Source: Actinocrispum wychmicini (GTDB lineage: Bacteria > Actinomycetota > Actinomycetes > Mycobacteriales > Pseudonocardiaceae). From it: 64,000 nt of DNA. The stretch is taken from the NCBI RefSeq assembly GCF_004345645.1, contig NZ_SLWS01000014.1, positions 186,001 to 250,000 on the forward strand, read 5' to 3'. Made by a program: the position numbers and the translations under genes. Of the stretch, positions 59,348 to 64,000 are shown in pieces; positions within the stretch are counted from its first letter, which is position 1, and every line of letters begins with the position of its first letter. Below the pieces are notes generated by a model. The model was not told where the DNA came from and ran no database searches. It was given only the letters and a program-made list of their open reading frames with translations.

Positions 59348-59845
59348 GTGACGGTGATCTTGGTGACGGGCATGTCCGGCACGGGGAAGTCGAGCGCGCT
59401 GAACCGGTTGGAACAACAGGGATATCGGGTGGTGGACACCGATGTCGGCGGGTGGGTCGAGGAGATCCCTCGTCCCGGCGGCGACGGTGTCGAGCCGCAG
59501 TGGCGCGAAGACCGGATCGACGCGTTGATCACGGATCATGAGCGTTCCGGTGAGCCGCTGTTCATCTCGGGCACGGTGTGGAACCAGGTCGATTTCTATC
59601 CACGGTTCGACGAGATCGTCTTGCTCAGCGCGCCTTTGGCGGTGATGCTCGACCGTGTCATCGGCCGGGACACCAACCCGTTCGGGAAGACTTCGGTGGA
59701 GCGGGAACGGATCGCGGCGGACAAGGCCGAGATCGAGCCGCTGCTCCGGTCTTCGGCGACGGTGGAGATCGACACCCGGAGGCCACTCGACGACGTGGTG
59801 CGGGACCTCGCCGCGCTCGCCGGCCCACCGGCGGACCGTCGGTGA
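59348..59845 (+). CDS. P-loop nucleotide kinase-like protein
   Basis: The 165-residue protein has a Walker A at residues 7-15 (GMSGTGKSS) and the pattern YRVVDTDVGGWV, ALITDHERSGEPLFISGTVWNQVDFY and MLDRVIGRDTNPFGKTSVER, resembling small AAA/adenylate-kinase-like proteins of actinobacteria. Its phosphate acceptor is unknown. The GTG at 59348 starts the similarity. A frameshifted gene overlaps its stop by four bases. The 207 bases between the HNH gene and this one hold nothing I recognize. Confidence 0.8.
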   Translation: MTVILVTGMSGTGKSSALNRLEQQGYRVVDTDVGGWVEEIPRPGGDGVEPQWREDRIDALITDHERSGEPLFISGTVWNQVDFYPRFDEIVLLSAPLAVMLDRVIGRDTNPFGKTSVERERIAADKAEIEPLLRSSATVEIDTRRPLDDVVRDLAALAGPPADRR

Positions 59846-60182
59846 GCGATCAGCAAGGCCGGTTCGTGGAGTCCGCTGAGGACCTCAGGCGGCGCCAGGA
59901 GTCGCTGCGGGCGGATGCCGGTGACCTGCTGGGCAGGTTCATGGGCGCCTTCGAAAGCGTCGGCCCGGTACAGCTCACGTCGGTATCGCGGTCGAGCACG
60001 CCGGTGATCTATGGAGTATCGACGCGGTGTCGTGGATCAAGGACGTGTGGCATCGGCGGCCCGAGTATCCGCACATGGTGGGCGGTGTGGGCGCGTACGA
60101 GGCCGTTCTGAACGGCGGGGTGCGCACGCCTGAGGAGTTCGGTGGCTGGGTGGCCAAGCGCGGACACCCGGGTTCGGTATGA
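59842..60182 (+). pseudogene. small gene disrupted by a frameshift
   Basis: From GTG 59842 the frame reads MSDQQGRFVESAEDLRRRQE to about GPVQLTSV near 59985, then turns to nonsense. One base back in frame, a protein-like sequence resumes as VGIAVEHAGDLWSIDAVSW near 59979 and runs to a TGA at 60180-60182 (ending VAKRGHPGSV). A -1 shift (or a missing two bases) at about 59965-59985 separates the halves. Restored, it would be about 113 residues, translationally coupled to the kinase. It may be a true pseudogene, a sequencing error, or a programmed shift; no slippery heptamer is obvious. Confidence 0.6.
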
Positions 60183-60209
60183 GCTGGCAGTTCATGACAG
60201 GATCGGGGG

Positions 60210-61397
60210 GTGTTGCGCTGGATAACCGCAGGGGAGTCCCATGGGCCTGCCCTGGTCGCCGTGCTGGAGGGCATGGTGGCCGGTGTCGAGGTCACCACCG
60301 ACGATCTGGCCGGGCAACTCGCCCGCAGGCGACTCGGCTTCGGCCGGAGCCCGCGGATGGGGTTCGAGACCGACCACACCGAGTTCCTTGGCGGGGTGCG
60401 GCACGGCCGGACCCAGGGTGGACCGGTCGCGGTCAAGATCGAGAACGCCGAGTGGCCGAAGTGGGAGAAGGTCATGGCGGCCGACCCGGTCGACCCGGAC
60501 GAACTGGCCGGGTTGGCCCGCAACGAGCCGCTCACCCGGCCCCGGCCCGGTCACGCCGACCTGCCCGGCATGCAGAAGTACGGCTTCGACGAGGCCAGGC
60601 CGGTGCTGGAGCGGGCCAGCGCGCGGGAGACCGCGGCGCGGGTGGCGTTGGGCGCGGTCGCGAAGAACTTCCTTCGGCAGCTGCTCGGCGTGGAGGTCAT
60701 CAGCCACGTCGTGTCCATCGGCGCGGCTGAGGCGCCCGAAGGTCTGGAGCCGACCGCCGCGGACCTTGAAGCGATCGACGAGAGCCCGGTGCGTGCGTTC
60801 GGGCAGGCCGCGACGGACGCGATGGTGGCCGAGGTGGAGGCGGTGAAGCAGGCCGGCGACACGGTCGGCGGCGTCATCGAGGTGATCGCCTACGGACTGC
60901 CACCGGGCCTGGGGTCATACGTGCACTGGGACCGGCGGCTCGACGCCCGGCTGGCCGGCGCCCTGATGGGTGTCCAAGCGATGAAAGGTGTCGAGATCGG
61001 CGACGGCTTCACCACCGCGCGACGGTGGGGCAGCAAGGCGCACGACGAGATCGACCGCGCCGACGGCGTCACCGGGGTGAGCCGGCGGTCCAACCGGGCG
61101 GGTGGGCTGGAGGGCGGCGTCACCAACGGCGAGCCGCTGCGCGCCCGGGTGGCCATGAAGCCGATCTCAACCGTCCCCAAAGCACTGTCCACTGTGGATG
61201 TGACAACCGGCGAGGCGGCGGTGGCGATCCACCAGCGGTCGGACGTGTGCGCGGTGCCGCGGGCCGGTGTGGTGCTGGAGTCGATGGTCGCCCTGGTGCT
61301 CGCCGACACGGCGCTGGAGAAGTTCGGCGGCGACTCGATGCGTGAGACGCACAGCAACGTGGTGTCGTACCTGAAGACCCTGGAGGAGCGCTGGTGA
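60210..61397 (+). CDS. aroC: chorismate synthase
   Basis: AroC converts 5-enolpyruvylshikimate 3-phosphate to chorismate with reduced FMN. The 395 residues have ITAGESHGPALVAVLEGM, RRRLGFGRSPRMGFETD, GHADLPGMQKYGF, RASARETAARVALGAVA and the C-terminal ALSTVDVTTGEAA. The GTG start at 60210 sits in a GGGGGG-rich Shine-Dalgarno context. It is the first gene of aroC-aroK-aroB-aroQ; all joints but one overlap by four bases. Confidence 0.97.
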   Translation: MLRWITAGESHGPALVAVLEGMVAGVEVTTDDLAGQLARRRLGFGRSPRMGFETDHTEFLGGVRHGRTQGGPVAVKIENAEWPKWEKVMAADPVDPDELAGLARNEPLTRPRPGHADLPGMQKYGFDEARPVLERASARETAARVALGAVAKNFLRQLLGVEVISHVVSIGAAEAPEGLEPTAADLEAIDESPVRAFGQAATDAMVAEVEAVKQAGDTVGGVIEVIAYGLPPGLGSYVHWDRRLDARLAGALMGVQAMKGVEIGDGFTTARRWGSKAHDEIDRADGVTGVSRRSNRAGGLEGGVTNGEPLRARVAMKPISTVPKALSTVDVTTGEAAVAIHQRSDVCAVPRAGVVLESMVALVLADTALEKFGGDSMRETHSNVVSYLKTLEERW

Positions 61398-61984
61398 GCG
61401 CGAACAGCGCCGCGAGCGACCCAGCACATGACCCTGCGGGCGGGACGGCCAGCGACCCGGTGAACGGCCCAGTGAGCGGTCCGGTGCTTGTCCTGGTCGG
61501 GCCGCCTGGGTCGGGCAAGAGCACGGTCGGTCGGTTGGCGGCGGACCACCTTGGTGTGTCGTTTCGTGACTTCGACGACGACATGCAGGCCGAGCACGGC
61601 AAGGAGGCCGGCGAGCTGGTCGTCGACTTCGGTCGGGAACGCTTTCAGGAACTGGAGCACGAGCTGCTGGTTCGCGTTCTGCCCGAACATCACGGGGTGC
61701 TCGCGCTCGGTGGGGGGACGCCGACCGCGCCAGGGGTGCCGGAGCTGCTGAAGCCGTTCCACGTCGTTTTCCTGGACGTCGACTTGGATCATCTGCTCAG
61801 GCGTGAGGGTCTGTTGCCGCTGCACCCGTGGTTGATGCCGAACCCGCGTGCCCAGTTGCGGCAGCTGCTGAGCGACCGGCGACCGGTCTACGCCGCGGTT
61901 GCCGACGCCACTGTGCCGACCAGCGGCCGGGAACCGGCGGACATCCTGAACGACGTCCTCGCCAGCCTGGAGCCGTCCACCTGA
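61394..61984 (+). CDS. aroK: shikimate kinase
   Basis: AroK phosphorylates shikimate at O3. The P-loop is LVGPPGSGKSTVG; shikimate contacts are in FRDFDDDMQAEHGKE, and HHGVLALGGGTP carries the glycine loop. The enzyme is 196 residues because of a 30-residue Ala/Asp/Pro/Gly-rich N-terminal extension (repeats of SDPAHDP / SDPVNGP) ahead of the P-loop; a start closer to the core is not ruled out, but GTG 61394 overlaps the aroC stop. Confidence 0.94.
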   Translation: MSANSAASDPAHDPAGGTASDPVNGPVSGPVLVLVGPPGSGKSTVGRLAADHLGVSFRDFDDDMQAEHGKEAGELVVDFGRERFQELEHELLVRVLPEHHGVLALGGGTPTAPGVPELLKPFHVVFLDVDLDHLLRREGLLPLHPWLMPNPRAQLRQLLSDRRPVYAAVADATVPTSGREPADILNDVLASLEPST

Positions 61985-61985
61985 C

Positions 61986-63098
61986 ATGCTGAGCGCCATG
62001 GAACCAGTGCGGATCGCGGTCGCCACGCAGCAGCCGTACGAGGTCATTGTCGGCCGGGGCCTGCTGGGTGAGCTGGTCGAGCAGGTGCGGCGGACGACCA
62101 AGGCGGTGATCATCCACACGCCGACGCTGGCGAAGACGGCCGAGGCCGCCCGGGACGAGATCAAGGCCGCTGGTGTGGACGCCCACACCGTGGAGATCCC
62201 GGACGCGGAGGACGGCAAGGCCCTCAATGTGGCCGGGTTCTGCTGGGACGTGCTCGGCCGGATCGGCCTTGACCGCCAGGGCGTTGTCGTCGGGTTGGGT
62301 GGCGGGGCCGTCACCGACCTCGCCGGGTTCGTCGCGGCGACCTGGCTGCGCGGGGTCAAGCTGGTCAACGTTCCGACGACCCTGCTGGGCATGGTGGACG
62401 CGGCGGTCGGCGGCAAGACCGGGATCAACACCGACGCCGGCAAGAACCTGGTCGGGGTGTTCCACGAGCCCGCGGCCGTCCTGGTGGACCTCGCCACGCT
62501 GGCCACGTTGCCCGCGAACGAGCTGGTCGCGGGCATGGCTGAGGTGGTGAAGGGCGGCTTCATCGCCGACCCGAGGATCCTCGAGCTGATCGAGAACGAC
62601 CCGAAGGCCGCCCTCGATCCCGACGGTGACGTCATCGCCGAGCTGGTCCGGCGCAAGATCCAGGTGAAGGCCGACGTGGTGGGCAAGGACCTGAAGGAGT
62701 CCAGCCTCCGGGAGATCCTCAACTACGGCCACACGCTCGGCCACGCCATCGAGCGCCGGGAGCGTTACCGCTGGCGGCATGGTGCCGCGATCAGTGTGGG
62801 CATGGTGTTCGCGGCCGAACTGGCTCGGCTGGCCGGGCGCCTCGACGACGCCACGGCCGAACGCCATCAGAGCGTGCTGGCGTCGATCGGGCTGCCGACG
62901 AGGTACGACGCGGACGCGTTGCCGCAACTGATCGACGGGATGCGCAACGACAAGAAGACCAGGTCCGGCATGCTTCGGTTCGTCGTCCTCGACGGGCTGG
63001 CCAAGCCGGGTCGGCTGGAGGGCCCGGATCCGGCGTTGCTGGCGGGCGCGTACTCGGCGGTCGCCGCCGAGGGCAGGAGCGGAGGGGTGTTGCTGTGA
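61986..63098 (+). CDS. aroB: 3-dehydroquinate synthase
   Basis: This NAD+- and Zn-dependent enzyme converts DAHP to 3-dehydroquinate. The 370 residues have VGLGGGAVTDLAGFVAATWL, VPTTLLGMVDAAVGGKTGIN, and the metal-binding ILNYGHTLGHAIERRERYRWRHG. ATG 61986 is one base after the aroK stop; ATG 61998 (MEPVRI) is an equally good start. It is followed by aroQ with a four-base overlap. Confidence 0.96.
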   Translation: MLSAMEPVRIAVATQQPYEVIVGRGLLGELVEQVRRTTKAVIIHTPTLAKTAEAARDEIKAAGVDAHTVEIPDAEDGKALNVAGFCWDVLGRIGLDRQGVVVGLGGGAVTDLAGFVAATWLRGVKLVNVPTTLLGMVDAAVGGKTGINTDAGKNLVGVFHEPAAVLVDLATLATLPANELVAGMAEVVKGGFIADPRILELIENDPKAALDPDGDVIAELVRRKIQVKADVVGKDLKESSLREILNYGHTLGHAIERRERYRWRHGAAISVGMVFAAELARLAGRLDDATAERHQSVLASIGLPTRYDADALPQLIDGMRNDKKTRSGMLRFVVLDGLAKPGRLEGPDPALLAGAYSAVAAEGRSGGVLL

Positions 63099-63520
63099 AG
63101 GTGCTGGTTCTCAACGGCCCCAACCTCGGCCGGCTCGGCACCAGGGAACCGGAGATCTACGGGCACACCACGCACGCCGACCTCGCCGAGCTGTGCGCGC
63201 GGACCGGCGAGGAGTTGGGGCTGGACGTGGAGGTGCGGCAGACCGACCACGAGGGCGAGATGCTCGGCTGGCTCCATGAGGCCGCGACGCGGCAGTGGCC
63301 GGTGGTGTTGAACGCGGGCGCGTGGACCCACTACTCCATCGCGGTCGCCGACGCGTGCGCCATGCTGACCGCGCCGTTGCTGGAAGTGCACATCTCGAAC
63401 GTGCACAAACGCGAGGAGTTCCGGCACCACAGCTACATCTCGGCGCACGCCAGCGGGGTGCTCGTGGGGCTTGGGGTCGAGGGCTACGCGTTGGCGTTGC
63501 GGTGGCTGGCCAAGAAATGA
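63095..63520 (+). CDS. aroQ: type II 3-dehydroquinate dehydratase
   Basis: The 141-residue dodecameric dehydratase has LNGPNLGRLGTREPEIYG with the catalytic Arg and Tyr, the QTDHEGEML loop, NAGAWTHYSIAVADA and EVHISNVHKREEFRHHSYIS with the active-site His. It converts 3-dehydroquinate to 3-dehydroshikimate, the substrate of AroE. It overlaps aroB upstream and the GNAT gene downstream by four bases each. Confidence 0.97.
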   Translation: MKVLVLNGPNLGRLGTREPEIYGHTTHADLAELCARTGEELGLDVEVRQTDHEGEMLGWLHEAATRQWPVVLNAGAWTHYSIAVADACAMLTAPLLEVHISNVHKREEFRHHSYISAHASGVLVGLGVEGYALALRWLAKK

Positions 63521-64000
63521 CCCAGCCGACGTTCGAGACGAACCGGTTGACGCTGCGCCCGATGCGACCGGACGACCGGGAGTCGGTCGTCAAGATCTTC
63601 GCCGACCCGGAGTCCAGCCGGTATCTCACCCGGGACATGTCCGACCCGGTCACCGCCGTCGCCGGCTTCGAACGCTGGCTCGGCCAGGCTCCGGGCGACG
63701 GCACCGGCACGTGGCTGATGGACCTGGCCGGCACCGCTGTCGGCGTGGGCCGGCTGACGCATTCGGTGCGACTGCCCGGCAACGTGGTGGAGGCCGGGTG
63801 GTTCGTGGCCCGCGCCCATGTCGGCCAGGGATACGCGACCGAGGCGGTCCGGGTGTTGATCGACCACGCGACGCGGACTCTCGGGCTGGCGGCTGTGTGG
63901 GCGTTGATCTACCACGGCAACGAGCCGAGCATCCGGCTCGCGCGGAGCATGGGTTTCCTGGATGTCGCCGAGTTCTCCCAGCCGGCCGGCGAGGGCCGGG
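63517..64000 (+). CDS. GNAT-family acetyltransferase, 3' end outside window
   Basis: The first 161 residues are present. FETNRLTLRPMRPDDRESVV opens a RimJ/RimL-like GNAT fold; the acetyl-CoA loop is ARAHVGQGYATEAVRVLI, followed by VWALIYHGNEPSIRLARSMGF. It transfers an acetyl group to an unknown amine or protein N-terminus. ATG overlaps the aroQ stop (ATGA), so it is co-translated with the shikimate operon, though functional connection is not evident. Confidence 0.88.
   Translation, partial: MTQPTFETNRLTLRPMRPDDRESVVKIFADPESSRYLTRDMSDPVTAVAGFERWLGQAPGDGTGTWLMDLAGTAVGVGRLTHSVRLPGNVVEAGWFVARAHVGQGYATEAVRVLIDHATRTLGLAAVWALIYHGNEPSIRLARSMGFLDVAEFSQPAGEGR

Noticed and set aside
1..64000. tRNA, rRNA or tmRNA genes
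   Set aside because: GGTTCGA-type T-loop words occur only inside protein genes without a cloverleaf; nothing supportable was seen.

Overview
This window is a high-GC actinomycete chromosome segment. GTG/TTG starts are frequent, neighbouring genes often overlap by 4 bases, and the gene order (pdxS-pdxT-yebC, ruvCAB, yajC-secD-secF-apt-relA, metallo-hydrolase/cyclophilin, Rv2578c-like radical SAM, aspS, rarA, alaS-ruvX-mltG-aroE, prepilin peptidase, aroC-aroK-aroB-aroQ) follows the backbone I recall from Mycobacterium tuberculosis Rv2606c-Rv2537c. An N-acetylglucosamine-type PTS with a DasR-like operator, a LAL regulator and many secreted or regulatory extras point to a Pseudonocardiales-type soil actinomycete (Lentzea, Saccharothrix, Kibdelosporangium or a relative). 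Genus is an inference; there is no rRNA or tRNA gene in the window.

Layout. 1-5.4 kb: an EF-G-like GTPase cut by the left edge, then PLP synthase (pdxS, pdxT) and yebC. 5.5-11.8 kb: accessory block with a Q/Y-tailed membrane protein, a DUF4262 protein, a secreted PI-PLC-like protein, a cation efflux pump, a shrunken flavoprotein coupled to an alpha-hydroxy-acid oxidase, and a cupin. 11.8-20.8 kb: ruvCAB under an SOS box, the YajC/SecD/SecF translocase module, apt and rel. 20.8-21.8 kb: a 1-kb insertion carrying a DddA/SCP1.201-like deaminase toxin domain and its Imm1-like immunity gene, bracketed by a 25-bp duplication of the 3' end of rel. 21.8-29.9 kb: AraC regulator, YibE/F protein, glyoxalase-II-like hydrolase, membrane cyclophilin, NadR/PnuC salvage pair and alkaline phosphatase. 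30-34.4 kb: an SOS-box-controlled radical SAM gene interrupted by a mini-intein inside its Fe-S motif, an XRE regulator and aspS. 34.6-47.3 kb: kinase-like protein, LAL regulator, SGNH hydrolase, rarA, a MerR/flavin-disulfide reductase pair, a lysR-ttuC-dctA dicarboxylate module and small membrane proteins. 47.4-52.8 kb: alaS-ruvX-mltG-aroE. 52.9-55.3 kb: PTS HPr, EIIC, EIIB and EIIA. 55.3-57.9 kb: methyltransferase, prepilin peptidase and a 1.3-kb cytosine-skewed low-complexity stretch. 57.9-64 kb: 13E12-type HNH protein, P-loop kinase, a frameshifted gene, the shikimate operon and a GNAT gene cut by the right edge.

Genes work together in recognizable modules: PLP synthesis; Holliday-junction repair; the Sec accessory complex; (p)ppGpp metabolism; NAD salvage from nicotinamide riboside; GlcNAc uptake; C4-dicarboxylate or tartrate use; and the shikimate pathway (aroE, aroC, aroK, aroB, aroQ). 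The two most distinctive items are the deaminase/immunity island with its exact duplication of rel's tail, and the SOS-controlled radical SAM gene whose mini-intein replaces one cluster cysteine until splicing.
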